A stretch of DNA of 64,000 nucleotides from Leptasterias polaris (GCA_037783415.1 JAZGTN010000214.1:1240001-1304000), one strand, 5' to 3'. Shown: positions 21,138 to 33,604, counted from the stretch's first letter. Notes: generated by a model not told the origin, from the letters alone. A program made the numbers and translations.

Positions 21138-22744
21138 CCTTGTGTTTATTTTCCTCCTTGCGATTCAACGTTTTTTTAAACAGTGAAACAATTTAAGTTA
21201 ATTTTTATGTTAACATTTAACTTATTTGAATGTTAAACTTGTATCTAAACAATTAGAAGTTTGAGTTAAAAAAATGAATATTTTAATGTTACTGTTTAGA
21301 TACAAGTTTAACATTCAAATTAACTTGTTCTCTATGTAGTAATAAAGTACATATTGTTCTGTTATGTTTGCTTAATAAGAGTCAAAGAAATAAAGAAATA
21401 GAAATAATGAACCAGTGGTAAAGAAATGTCATTCTTTGAGTCAGAATTTAGTAGAATAAGATAACCTATGCAAACTGTATAAAACGTAAAAGTCGATTGC
21501 TCATTTGGGTTAATGGGTTGCTCATTTGGGTTAATGGGTTGCTCATTTGGGTTAATGGGTTGCTCATTTGGGTTAATGGGTTGCTCATTATAGGCTTAAT
21601 GGGTTGCTCATTTGGGTTAATGGGTTGCTCATTATAGGCTTAATGGGTTGCTCATTTGGGTTAATGGGTTGCTCATTTGGGTTAATGGGTTGCTCATTAT
21701 AGGCTTAATGGTTGCTCATTTGGGTTAATGGGTTGCTCATTATAGGCTTAATGGGTTGCTCATTTGGGTTAATGGGTTGCTCATTATAGGCTTAATGGGT
21801 TGCTCATTTGGGTTAATGGGTTGCTCATTTGGGTTAATGGGTTGCTCATTATAGGCTTAATGGGTTGCTCATTTGGGTTAATGGGTTGCTCATTATAGGC
21901 TTAATGGGTTGCTCATTTGGGTTAATGGGTTGCTCATTTGGGTTAATGGGTTGCTCATTATAGGCTTAATGGGTTGCTCATTTGGGTTAATGGGTTGCTC
22001 ATTATAGGCTTAATGGGTTGCTCATTTGGGTTAATGGGTTGCTCATTATAGGCTTAATGGGTTGCTCATTTGGGTTAATGGGTTGCTCATTATAGGCTTA
22101 ATGGGTTGCTCATTTGGGTAAATGGGTTGCTCATTATAGGCTTTGCTCATTTGGGTTAATGGGTTGCTCATTATAGGCTTAATGGGTTGCTCATTAGGCT
22201 TAATGGGTTGCTCATTTGGCTTAATGGGTTGCTCATTTGGATTGCTCATTTGGTTTAATGGATTGCTCATTTGGTTTAGTCGAAAGTGCTTTTTCTTTTG
22301 ACCTTTGACCCCTAAAAACGTATATCTTACGTTTTACACAGTTTGCACAGGGTTATCTTCTACTAAATTCTGACTCAAAGAATGACATTTCTTTACCACT
22401 GGTTCATTATTTCTATTTCTTTATTTCTTTGACTCTTATTAAGCAAACATAACAGAACAATATGTACTTTATTACTACATAGAGAACAAGTTAATTTGAA
22501 CGTTAAACTTGTATCTTAACAGTTAGCTGTTTACATTAACAAACATTTTATTTGATGCAAACTTCTAACTGTTTAAATACAAGTTTAAAATTCAAATAAT
22601 CAGTTTTAACACAAACTTCTAGCAGTTTAAGATACAAGATTTACATTAAAATAAGTTTAATTTTAACATAAAAATGAACTTAAATTGTTTCACTGTTTAA
22701 AAAACGTTGAATCACAAGGAGTTAAGTGGAAAATAAACACAAGG
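21138..22744. mobile_element. Fold-back element with 350-420-bp TIRs and minisatellite core
   Basis: The left arm (21138-21497) and right arm (22317-22744) are reverse complements over nearly their whole length, from ccttgtgtttattttcc outside to aaactgt(a/g)taaaacgtaa inside. The right arm carries an extra repeat block. Each arm also contains its own inner inverted repeats (tttgaatgttaaacttgtat and complement). The core is the 21/23-bp tandem array. About three 27-bp units (ccacttccatccttgtgtt) precede the left end. Long TIRs, subterminal repeats and no gene match the Foldback style. Confidence 0.75.
21499..22276 (+). repeat. Minisatellite with two interleaved unit types
   Basis: About 35 head-to-tail units of two kinds: ttgctcatttgggttaatgg-g (21 bp) and one with tataggcttaat in place of tgggttaat (23 bp). 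They mostly alternate or occur as 1-2 short then 1 long. Units at the right edge degrade. The array lies between the arms of the fold-back element. Confidence 0.95.
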
Positions 22745-22754
22745 ATAATAACAT

Positions 22755-22880
22755 AATAATAACTAGTTCTTTAATATACAGCGCATTTCACAATAACGTC
22801 TCAATGCGCTTTACATTAGTGCCCTGGTCATTGGGCCAATAACATTCCTTTAATCTTTCTCAGCTCCCTGGGGAGTATAC
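22755..22880. repeat. Dispersed repeat, copy 2
   Basis: Second copy of the 3580-3705 repeat, same orientation, immediately right of the fold-back element. Confidence 0.7.
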
Positions 22881-23199
22881 AACCCTGGGCTATGCCTTAG
22901 TCTTGAACAGCTACATCTACGTATGGGAAGACATTCAGCTGATGATACGCAATTTGCAGATAACACTCATCTACATTTCGGATGGGTAGATCTCATTGGA
23001 GAACTAGACTTTCTAAAAGAGAAAAAATGGAAATTAGAGGAAAACCAAAATATCTATGGAAGAGAAATAATTGTATTACTTTTTACCTTTGACATGAGAC
23101 CCAATTGCCAATTGGCTTGCATTATGACCGATATTTTTCAAATGAGCAACATTTGTTTTTTACACATCTGCTGACCTGTTAACATACTGAGGATTATTT

Positions 23200-23890
23200 T
23201 GATTGCTACAAGCAAAGTAAGCAACAGTCATTTGAGGGGAATGTCAAAAGCCTAAAATAGTCCTGAGGATTGGTGTCGGTATGAACTGTATTAGCAGTGA
23301 GTCGTCAAAATCAAATTAATCTACTAAGTGGCACACAATATTTTAATAACCAAAAGCTAAAAGACTTTTTTTATTTTTTTTATTTACCTTTTACTGGAGA
23401 GTGCAGCTCTTTGCATTTACTTGTTGATGGGTAAATCTCTTTGGAAATTTTAAGCACTCCTGCAACACACAAACAAAATGTACACTTTGCAACATGAGTG
23501 ATTTACACATAACACATAATTGAAAAAAATCAAAATTGTTTTTGCTGGGGTGATAATAGCCCAAAAAAAAACAATTAAAGGAACTTTTGTTTATCAGGTA
23601 TATTTTGATTGTTACAATCAAAATGAGAAACAGTGATTTGACTGGTACGTCAAATGGCTGATACAGTTCTCTTAAAGATTGGTGGTGGTCAGAACTTGAT
23701 TATCAGTGGGTCCTCAGAATCAAACTAGTCTAGCAAAGTGCATGCAACATTTAAATAACAAAAAGCTATCATTTGTTCTTTCATTATTGAGGAACTTACC
23801 TTTTACTGGAGAGTGCATCTCCTTTCTTGGACATCTTCTTGTTGACAGGTAGATGTCTTTGGAGATAGTAAGCCTACTGCAACACAAAAA
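23200..23890. repeat. Tandem direct repeat, about 410-bp period
   Basis: The blocks starting attttgattgctacaagcaa (about 23200) and attttgattgttacaatcaa (about 23605) match in order through accttttactggagagtgca and the 'ctgcaacacaaa' end. A third partial start lies at about 23953. Confidence 0.7.
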
Positions 23891-23899
23891 AATAATATT

Positions 23900-24883
23900 T
23901 TTTAGTGATTAATTAAATACAATATCCATGATAACCAGACATACAATCAGAATTATTTTGATTGTTGCAATGCATGGCTGTGACAGGGAGGCTGGTCCTC
24001 TACTGAAAGGGGAACGGCACTTGGAGACCATAACAAATATTAATTCACAGTATGACAACATTATCTCAGAAGAACTTAATTTAATCCTCAGCTCAAAGAA
24101 ACAGTGTGGGTGGTTTACTTTGTTCTCGAGATATGTGATAATAGGTCATCATTTTTATAAGTTAGTAAAAAATAATGTGATGACGTCATCATAATGTCAC
24201 TTTTACTTTAAGCAGTCAATGTCATTGTCTAACAATCCACTAAGAGTCAACTCAGTCGGAATTGTGGTTTGGTAGATACACAGCTTCAAAAGGGGCACCT
24301 TCAAGGCAATTGGGCAATACCACGTGACACATGCTGACGTCATCAATATACGACTCTACACATATGTTGTCTGCATGAACATGATGAAGGTCAGTATATA
24401 TTCCAATTCTAAAAGGAATATCATAAACTTGGGCACAGACATCTAGTAAAAGTGTATTTTGAACTGTTTTTAACCTGCCGCTAGAGGGCGCTTTTAGTTT
24501 TTATGATGTCACCGGTCATATTTTTTGTGACTGTTCACCTCAATGAGTAACCACTGTTATAGGCCTACATCAAACCTTTACATCTCAAACATATCAAATA
24601 TCATTAATTCTTTCCCAACTTTGTCAAAATGAAAGTGTTTCAAGTTCATGCATGCAGGCAAACAATCATGCACTAAAAGCTTCAACTTCCAGCTTTAAGT
24701 CAACTCAAGGTCTTCAGACACAAGCTGTTACACTTTTAATTTCAAAAGTATTCATTAAAAATGTTTAGGTTTTTGGATTTTGTTTCAAAAGAATGAATCA
24801 CCCATTAAAAGTTAAAAATAGTGAAGTATTTACATGTAAAGTAAAGTCTGTCCTGAGCCAATATGGTTCATGAGGCCGATGAC
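23900..24883. other. Non-coding, degraded repeats
   Basis: No exon is seen. tgacgtcatca motifs recur (about 24180, 24338) and resemble sequence at 35640-36000, so both are probably relics of one repeat family. Confidence 0.4.
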
Positions 24884-24885
24884 TA

Positions 24886-25808
24886 TAGGGTCATTTTGTG
24901 CCAACTCACCTGATGGGTTGGCAGGCTCCGTCTCAAATTTTGATAATTTTTAAACATTCTCCTGTGGGTGCCATGAACACACACCAAATTTTAGAACCCT
25001 ACTGTGTACTCCTTAAAATTTCTGAGATATGACCCCCTTAAAATTTAAGCCTACATGTAGCCCCTTCAAATTTACTTTTTGTGTTTTGGCCATTTTTAGA
25101 GGCCTATACAGTGTACATGTTACACATGTATATCTACAAATCGAGATAAGATATGTACCGGTAACTGCAAATTAATATACAGGGTATACCTGGTACCCCA
25201 TGAACTAGAACCTACTGTCAAAAGTAGCATAGACATTTTTCTTTTAAGGCATACATGTAGGTCTTTAAAACTGACATTTTAGCCCACCGAATGTTTTTTC
25301 GCCACTTTTGAGACCTCCTTATAGTGCCCAAGTGTAAGTGAAAAGTCCGATTGCCTTTGTTTTACATTTGGTTATAAACTAGGTGTATATGTGTGACCTG
25401 ATATAAGGATAGACCAATCACACATTTGATGGGTATTTGGCGTGGGTCTGGCTGTAAAAATGCCCCCAAAACACATCTTTCAAGTTGTTATTTGACAACA
25501 TGGGACATAACTGACAGATTTACAAATTTTTCCCAATAATACTTTGTATCCAATCTACTTGTGTGAGAAATTTTTTTAACTACTCCATTTAAAAAATAAA
25601 TAATGAATAAGACTTTTAAGGCTATTGTTGTGTATGCAGTTTAGTGAAATCACTTTTTTACAAAAAAGTTGACAAAGCCTGGACTTCCTGCAGGCATAGT
25701 TTGTACACTACAGAAGTGTTTTGTTTGGAATTTTTTTTTTGCAAAATCTGAGACGGAGCCTGCTGAACTTTTCAGAATTTTAGGTGATTTGGCACGGAGT
25801 GACCTTAT
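24886..25808. mobile_element. TIR element, about 920 bp
   Basis: The left end TATAGGGTCATTTTGTGCCA matches the right end read inward (TATAAGGTCACTCCGTGCCA). The pairing continues through a caggctccgtctcaaattt / aaaatctgagacggagcct block. No coding content; probable TA target. Confidence 0.65.
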
Positions 25809-25869
25809 ACTCAGCTTTATTGGCATTAAATGACTTAAAATAAATATTTCTATTCACCATGTTCACCTG

Positions 25870-26035
25870 GCCGGCATGCCACTCCAACAAAGGTACCCAA
25901 TTGTACCCCTGGGTGGTACCTGAGATCAGTTATGGACACAAGTGTTGTGGATGAAAAGACCAGGATTTGAACCCACATTCTGTAAATTACAGAACTTTAG
26001 TCCACCGCCCTAGACCTTTTTGCCACGACAACCCA
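25870..26035 (-). repeat. tRNA-like SINE
   Basis: On the minus strand: ggtctagggcggtggacta, then gggttcaaatcctgg (B box), followed by tgtgtccataactgat and aggtaccaccc. The tRNA-like head is degenerate. Confidence 0.5.
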
Positions 26036-26222
26036 CATTTATATACATGGACAACCCCTTATGGTAAGGCCTTGTACATGTTTATCATAAAATACATTAC
26101 AGTTGATAATAACTATCCAATCCAGGTCTTTTAAAAGAACCACAGTTACCTTTTCTTGCATCCAGTTGTTTCACTATCTTGAGATGAGTGTTTCAGTCCC
26201 TCTTGCAGTAGAGATGACACTA

Positions 26223-26368
26223 GGGGCCTTTCTCAAACCTCGGCTTGGGCTCCGTCTCCGGCTTGGGCTCCGTTATACATTTTTGCTACAGCGTGTTTTT
26301 GTACGCAGTGGTTCGAACATCAGATGGAGCCTGGAGCCGGAGCCCAAGCCGAGGTTTGAGAAATGCCC
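26223..26368. mobile_element. 146-bp MITE with about 31-bp TIRs
   Basis: GGGGCCTTTCTCAAACCTCG on the left pairs with gaggtttgagaaatgccc on the right, with TA duplicated outside (26221-26222, 26369-26370). The inner part repeats cggcttgggctccg. Confidence 0.85.
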
Positions 26369-27060
26369 TAGGTTGAAAATGTAGTTTCAATTGCAATTGT
26401 CTGTTGATTACACAAAAGAAATTCATTCTTGTATCAGTTAATTTGTAAAGCCAACATTTGATTGCTCGTACATAATGGCCAAATTCTAATGATATTGAGG
26501 AACAATAGACCGGTGAAATTTGTATGAAACCTAAAATCTGTTTGGAATGAAGTGATGCTTCTAAAACATTATGTTTGAATCCATTCTTCTTAATTTGTCT
26601 TGCAAGGCACAAGCATCAAAGAATCTGTATGCATCAAACCCAACTCCAACCCACACAATGTCAGTAATAAGCTGTTGTCTCTTAAATATGTATGAGAGCA
26701 CATACATGTATCTCTTTTGTTTTCACTTTATACAACATTGACAAAATGGAAATGATAGAAGTGTGAATAGTTTTTGCTTTAACATGTGCATATATAATTA
26801 TACTAATCATTCATTCATTTGTTCATTCACTACTGTGATGACTTGACGAGTTATTCCTGTCTGGATCAAGCAAAGTATTAAAAGAGATAGACTGCTTAGA
26901 ACAGTGTCTTCAGCCTCATTGGGAGATTTCCAGGTCATGTTGGGACAACCTTATGAAACCAAACAGATGTAAATTGCAGTGTTTCTTAACATCTAAATAA
27001 TTTGAATGAACATACTTTTTGACACTGTACTGCTGGTTTTTACAACTACATTATTTGAAT
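26369..27060. other. Non-coding
   Basis: AT-rich sequence; nothing recognised. Confidence 0.5.
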
Positions 27061-27064
27061 AAAT

Positions 27065-27804
27065 CGTCAGCAATTTCACGAAGGGCAAAAAAGTCCCCTG
27101 CAGTCAAAAATATATGTTCTGAGAAAACCGCGTTTGAAGTTTAGCTTATTTTGAAACTACTGGTTGGTATATTCGAAATCTTATCTTGGAAATTTTTACA
27201 TGTCAGGAAAGTAGAGATCCTAAATCATACAAATCTGTTTCAATTTTGTCCATAACGTGTTTAATTAATGAGATTTATTTAATTAACAAAATTGTCTCTT
27301 CGTGAAAACGTTACAAACTGTGCTCTGTGTGCAGCGCGTCGTGTATAAACTTTTTGGCTGTTCGTGAAAACGCAAAAGCCGGAGCACCCACGTTTGGCAC
27401 CGTGCCAAGGGATAATTCCACGCGTTAGAGCAATACCTTTTTGGCACTTCGTGAAAACGCAATTCCGGGTTGTGCTTATTTTTTTTCCTTTTAAGTTTTT
27501 GGCTTTTCGTGAAAACGCAAAAGGCGGCGCGCTCATGATTGGCACTGTGCCAACTGTAAATCAACGTGGTAAGGTATACAAAAAATTTACAAAAAGGTTT
27601 TTGGCTCTTCGTGAAAACATAATTCCAGGTTCTTGAGGTTTTTGTCATTCATCAACTTAGCGTAATTAAGAAACTAGACGATTTTGAGACCTATAACTTC
27701 GTAAATAGTTAGATCCCAATCACCTTAGTCGAATCCACCCAAAAAGTCAAAATTAGTTTTTTATCGATTTTTCAGGTTTTTGGCCCTTCGTGAAATTGCT
27801 GACG
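27065..27804. mobile_element. TIR element whose terminal motif is repeated inside
   Basis: The ends are CGTCAGCAATTTCACGAAGG and its complement ccttcgtgaaattgctgacg, with AAAT duplicated outside (27061-27064, 27805-27808). Inside, the core tttttggc-nn-ttcgtgaaaacg recurs at about 27350, 27440, 27495 and 27600, spaced roughly 60-105 bp. No coding content. Confidence 0.75.
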
Positions 27805-27944
27805 AAATATAGGCCTTATTAGTACACTTATTAGTATAGCATCATCTACCAGATTCTATCAGATATTAAAGGGTGTTGAGATGGGCAGCCCACTTAGCCT
27901 GATAGCAGTTGACCACTACTTAATGGAAAGACCTGGGTCCAATT

Positions 27945-28030
27945 TTATGGCTCTGCTTGCAGTGAAATTCTGCACTTGCAGTGCCCTGTAAAGCATACAA
28001 TTCTATGGGCCATAAGCGCAGAATTCTTGG
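27945..28030. mobile_element. MITE remnant (GGTCCAATTTTATGGCTCTG)
   Basis: Shares the first 25 bp and the internal 'ctgcacttgcagtg' style with the GGGCCCAATTTCAT family; the right end is partial (attctatgggcc). Confidence 0.5.
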
Positions 28031-29124
28031 ATACCCAAGTTACAGGCTAACTAGATATAGCATCACAAACTTGTACATGTAAATCTACAGAAAAGCTGCA
28101 CAAACAAATCAGTATTTGCACTTTCAAACCCACCACCCTCTATTTCATTTATTAAGTCTCGTTGTGAAGCCAAGGACTTTCAGAAAAGCGAACTTAATTA
28201 CTATACTAGCCAAGAACCCCATGGAGAGAAGACAATGAAGGAAGTTTGAGTTTTAGTTGTGGGCGGGACCCTAAAGAATTATTTTAGGGAAACCCACACA
28301 ATCAGGCAGGGACTGAAAACCCAATCCACATGGTGGGATTCAAACTGAAACAGAAGAAAAAAAAGAGTTGGAAGAAAACACCATCTGTGAAGCTCTTCTC
28401 TCCCCCTCTCTCCATGTGGATGGACCATGGATAAGTCAAGGACAAGATATGCAACAGAGGCGAAGACTTCTGAAGCTAATAAAAACAAGGGCAAGGGTGT
28501 AGCTGCCATACCATAAAATATGTTGAAAATTTATCTGAGACGATGTCCAGGCACGGCTTTTCAACTGCCATGAGACCACTCATCTGCACTTCACAAAATG
28601 CTAGATCACCCTAAAGACAAGTTAGACACCCTTCAAACAGTTGAATCCATGTAAAAGTTGCCTTAAGACCTATACAGGAGAAATAGGCCATTTTCAAAAC
28701 TAGACTTTCGGAACACATGACACGAAAACAAGTGGCAGAACTTTTACCATATGACAGAAAAAAACATCAGTATCACATCATCAATTGCGACAAAGCTAAA
28801 ATTATAGACCAGGATGCAGACAAAACCACTCATTGACTCAAAGAAGTGATATGGAATAGAAGCAGGGGAAAGGACACATGGACAAGTACAAGGGGGCTAT
28901 AAACTAGACAAAATATATGGCTGGATCAGTTCAGAAAGGCAACCTTCAAAAGTAGTAAGGTCGTCTCAACCACCAAGGAATGCCAAATTCTTACTCCACA
29001 CAACCACAACTGAGTGAGCAAGGTTCCTGATAGAAAATGAAATCTATCAAGTGAATACTTCCTCTATCTTGGATTTGTATACTAAAATTATCGCAACTTT
29101 TATGAATAATTCCAATAATTTTTA
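28031..29124. other. Non-coding or unrecognisable transposon sequence
   Basis: No exon is supported. The right part (28700-29100) may be the decayed upstream portion of the hAT relic that follows. Confidence 0.4.
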
Positions 29125-29470
29125 TTGAAGCATCCTGCCACTGCATTCATTTTTTTTCCGGAGGGGTGTATTCTGCAGAATTACACTGGGTTGTTTTGGA
29201 GTACTACAAAGAGCAATAGAGAAATCGTGCATCCGTCACATCTAACTGATTTCCTAGTACACGTAGAAGAGACAACAGGCAAAAGGCAGCGAGACTACTA
29301 CTGCACAAGATTATTCTATGCCGTGATGGATTATTTGCTGTCTGATCTAAATTTTCGCTTCAGTGATACAAATAAACAGCTCATGAGATCAACTGTAGCC
29401 CTTTCATCCAGGTCACTCCAAGTTCTTGGATTTAGAGCAACTCAAACCTATGACAGAGACATATTCTAGC
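29125..29470 (+). pseudogene. hAT-type transposase relic (ZMYM1-like)
   Basis: An open stretch of 114 codons includes HVEETTGKRQRDYYCTRLFY, then AVMDYLLSDLNFRFSD and TNKQL. This resembles the segment 'YYR...P.-D.-I..L..RFS..N' before the dimerisation region of hAT transposases and of ZMYM1-like host proteins. Further decayed codons continue to about 29870 (KDDLEAFVSIFAHLIAYN). No start or splice structure is evident. Confidence 0.45.
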
Positions 29471-29537
29471 AATATATAATTCCTCTTGGATTTAGAGTAA
29501 TTCAAACCTATGACAGAGACATATTCTAGCAATCATT
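29420..29537 (+). repeat. Recent 62-bp tandem duplication
   Basis: cttggatttagagcaactca ... catattctagcaat occurs twice back to back with three or so differences. It duplicates the end of the hAT relic. Confidence 0.85.
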
Positions 29538-30044
29538 CCTGAACATAGAAATGCACCAAGCAAAGAGACTTGTACAGTCTAAAACAGCAGAAGAAATACC
29601 ATCACAAATATGGAGCAACTAGCACAATTCTTGAGCCATTTCATAGACGCCTTCCCTGACCTACGTAAAATATTTTAGCCCATCAACATTGCACTAGTCC
29701 CGCCCCCCCCCCCCCCCTTCACCAGCATTTTCTGAACACAGACAAAGCACTACATTCAGAAGTCTATGTCTGATGCAAAGCTGTATTCAGTATTATTGCT
29801 GGTTATCCCCAAAGATGATTTGGAAGCATTTGTGTCCATATTTGCACACTTAATAGCATATAACTGTAGAAATTCAATTCATTGCCAGTAAGTTTTCCTC
29901 ACGATCTCCATCCGGAGGTGGCTTGGTGTTTTCAAGTTCTTCGGTAATCATTTTTAAATTCTTGTTAAAAAATGGGTGGGACGTGTGGCCAAGGATTCAG
30001 CTTGGCCACACAAGTGGGGCTTTGGGCATGATGGGTCGATGTTA

Positions 30045-31815
30045 GCCACATGAATATGGCCAATCCACTCCGTATCCTTGGCCCCAGCACCGTTGCAAAC
30101 CAATTGTTGTGCCCGCTTGGATTTTTATTCTGCAAAGATCTGCATCATGAAACTTACCAATCGAATGCTTACTAATAGTACTTAATACTAGGCCTATACT
30201 TGTAAATAGCCGGACTGCTGGAATTTCTTTTAAAAACATCACAGATTTTTGGGGAAAATTGATTGCTTTTTGAGTCGCGAGTGTGAATTGTTGTTCACAT
30301 ATAATTGTTAACTTTCGCGAAACCCATGATTTGTCAGGTTCCTTTAACAACTCCACAACAGTTATACGATCAACTGCTGTAATCTAATGGGGACCAGACT
30401 GATTCACTCCGCATTATTCTGGTCCCAATTGGATCGTTAGAGTTGATCATATAAATGTTGTGTAATTGTTGAGGGAACCCGACAAGTATGGTTCTCGGTG
30501 CAAGTTGTTAATATATCCTCCCCTGTCCGGTTTTCGATGTAGTATGCCTTTTTCTTTGAATTGAAAAAAATTAAAAATATTCCATAATCAACTGATGCCC
30601 TAATTACCTTCCTTTGTTTATAAGAAATATGCAAACATATATTAAAACGTGATGGACATTGAAACTTTCACACCATGCACCGATCTTCGATGACTTCAAT
30701 AGCGTCCCATTTGTTTTGAGTTTGACCTGTTTTCGATGCAAACAAGAAAGTATGGTGTCCGGGTGAAGCCATACGTGGAAGAAACATCTGCAGTGACTAC
30801 AAGTGTTCTGTGAGACTTAGTGTATGACTCTATAGCCAGCAGTTTTCTTCATTTTATTCAACATATTTTTTATCTAGTTCTAAAAATAACCATGGTATTT
30901 AAAAAAAGAAAATATAAAAAAATAAAAATAAAAAAAATGTAACTAATTTTTTGCTTTGAAATCTTATTTTTATTTAGTTTTGTGTCTTTTTATGTTTCTT
31001 AACATTTAAAATAAAGCATATAAATAAACAGTGATAATCGAATCACAAAGCTGATGTTTAAATTTTAATATTAATAACAAAAATTATAGTGTTACCAAAA
31101 GAAAAAAATTATCCAGACTATTAGAAAATGATATAAGGCACGTGGCTTCTTTAAGCCTCTGTATTTTTTTCCCCAGAATGCTCAGCAGAATGTTCAGTCA
31201 CATGATTTGATCATCGTGAATTGTGAATTGAAAAAGTGTTTGATGAAACTTTTTTCGGTGGGGAATTTCTTTTTATGGCCCCGACAGTATGACATATTTT
31301 TGTACCTTGCAGAAATGCCTAAATACCACAACTTTTTGCATTTACAAGTGCAACTAACCAGTGGAGCCTTTCATGTTTCTAAGTTTTGGTCAAATGAGAG
31401 GAGACTCTTTGCTTGGCAAGTCAAACCACAAAAATTGTATCTAGGGACTGTTTACATCGCGCACAGAGAGGTAAAAGATTTGCCTCGATTTCAGGGACGC
31501 CCTGAATACAGGGTGTCCTACGATACGTTAACAAAATTCACACTCGCGACTCAAAAAGCATTCAATTTTTCCCCCAAAATCTGCATGATGTTTTTAAAAC
31601 AAATTCCAGCAGTCCCGGTCTGGCTATTTACAAGTAAGTAGCATTCGATGGTAAGTTTAATTCATGATGCAGATCATATCTATAATCTTTGCAGAATAAA
31701 AATCCAAGACTAAGACTTAAAAGAGGGCACAACAACAGAATAGGTTTGCAATGCATGGTGCTGGGGCCAACTTAGGATCATGGAGTGGATATGGCCATAC
31801 TCATCTGGCTTAGGT
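30045..31815. repeat. Inverted pair of about 260-290-bp repeats
   Basis: 30045-30300 and 31520-31815 are reverse complements with indels: tttgagtcgcgagtgtgaat, gactgctggaattt, tggatttttattctgcaaag, ttggccccagcacc. The 1.2 kb between them is AT-rich and without a recognised gene. This could be one long-TIR element or two opposite insertions. Confidence 0.65.
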
Positions 31816-33110
31816 CGATGTGATTGTGAATTGTGATCTTAAACTTTAACAAGTTAAAATAAGTTTCAAATTTAAATAAAAATAGGCAGGTGGAAATTAA
31901 ATTCCCGCTTCTCAATCCGTGGACAATTACAAGAAAATAAAACTTAGTAAAATTAACAACCTTTTTCCTGTTTACACAACGTAAGACATGGCCATGATAA
32001 GTTTGTGTACGAGGTTGACGCGGTTTCAAAGTTGTTGCCCAGAAAATAGATTTATTCATTTCTCATAAATATTACTACAAATTGAAACACAATAAACTTA
32101 CCAAAAAGACCTTAGTTCTTGCAGAATAAGCTAACGTGTTCATGTTGTTCCAAAAAAGCAGTCTTGAACAGTTTCCCGTCGTCTGAAACTTGAGAATTTT
32201 CCCCTCCCACGTGTGTTGAAAAACAGGCGCCATATTAAATGACCGCACTGCTGAACCATGGGTATCAGAAGTCAGATACACGTGCGTAGTCTTGTCCCAA
32301 GACGTCAGTGATCGACAGTGGATAGTGTACTGCGATTGGTTACAACTCGTTATAGCACGCCCTCTTGTGGCTTGAATTAACCAACTTGACTAGCTCTCTT
32401 GCCAAAAATCTTAAGGGGATAGGCCTTTAAGTCCAGCATTTTTATCAAATGTTGGGAAATTTTTAAGTTGCAATTTGAAGCTCTAAAACGATTGCAGTAA
32501 GCTGTACCGATGCCCTTTTACGTAACTTGACCCACCCAGGATACAAGCTGGAGATATTGATACTTGAAAAACAGGCCAAAATTGAAAAATCATAATGGGT
32601 ACGCCCAAGTCCAGCATTTGTTAATCTAATTTTTGCGATTTTTTTAAATTTTAAGTTTAGGCTCTAAATTGATGCAGTATGCTCTACTGATGCCAGTATT
32701 AAGCCTAGTTTGATCACATCTCAATAGTTTAGTTTAGTTTAGTTTGGTTTATTTCCATACATCGATCAAAATACAATGTTTACATAGGGTATAGAGTTTT
32801 AAAGAAGTTGACGTATGGAGGTGTCTGATAGAAAGCCGAGGCTTATACGAGACCAGGCACCTGGGTAATGCAATGCAATAATTGCTACAATTATTAAACA
32901 ATAATTATAACAGAAACATGTACCTTGCGTCTTGTTGGATTACTGTTGGGAATCGTACAATATAACATGATGAATGTGATAAATGTAATAAATAAATATT
33001 GGGTTTTACTGAACATAAATAATTTATGTTTAATACAATAAACAGATAAAGTAGTACATAATCATTATGTCCTGTTGAATTACAGGTGAAAAGTTACAGA
33101 TTGTATATTC
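31816..33110. other. Non-coding
   Basis: No exon is recognised. A tagtttagtttagtttag microsatellite at about 32730 is followed by a SINE/LINE-end-like sequence to about 32950. Confidence 0.45.
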
Positions 33111-33290
33111 CTATTAGGGATTATTCTTCCTGCAATCATGGACATATTCACTCAGGATTTTCGGCGATATCTCAAAAACGCGACCACCTTTTGCAATGAA
33201 ATTGTAACAGGTTAGTTTTATTGTATATTATCTACATTTATATAGGATTAAAGCAATTGAATGGTTCAAAAAACCAAAGTTATACTTTGC
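33100..33290. mobile_element. Partial copy of the TTAA MITE at 47034
   Basis: Shares tatctcaaaaacgcgaccac, ttttattgtatat and the rest of the right half with 47245-47400. Confidence 0.6.
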
Positions 33291-33604
33291 CTTTAATAAA
33301 CCAAAATAATAATAACTAGAGGTAAATTTTTGTTGAAACAAAAACAAGGTGTTCGCTGTAGTTACGTACGAGTTAGCAGACCTCGTGTTTTCAAAGAAGT
33401 TGTTCTGTACGTATAGATCTTGTTATACACTACCTTGGTGGTGACATAACATGAAAATTGATGACGTCGTGAAAACGTCACTTCACATCCTTGTAGGACC
33501 TTGCAAGTCTGATGCAAAATAAAAATTGACTATAGCTTGCTTTGTACTGAAGATATGTAATAATCGGTGAAAATGTCAAAAATTTGTAAAAGAAATTGTG
33601 ATAA

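Noticed and set aside
22046..22270. Repetitive peptide (MSNP/NEQPIKP repeats) on the minus strand
   Set aside because: It is only a frame through the 21/23-bp minisatellite, with no other coding evidence.
21499..22276. Regular short repeats resembling a CRISPR array
   Set aside because: Units are contiguous with no unique spacers and the context is a eukaryotic intergenic region; it is a minisatellite.
31207..31641. 144-codon open frame as a gene
   Set aside because: No family recognised and its last third is dispersed repeat sequence shared with 30042-30356 on the other strand.
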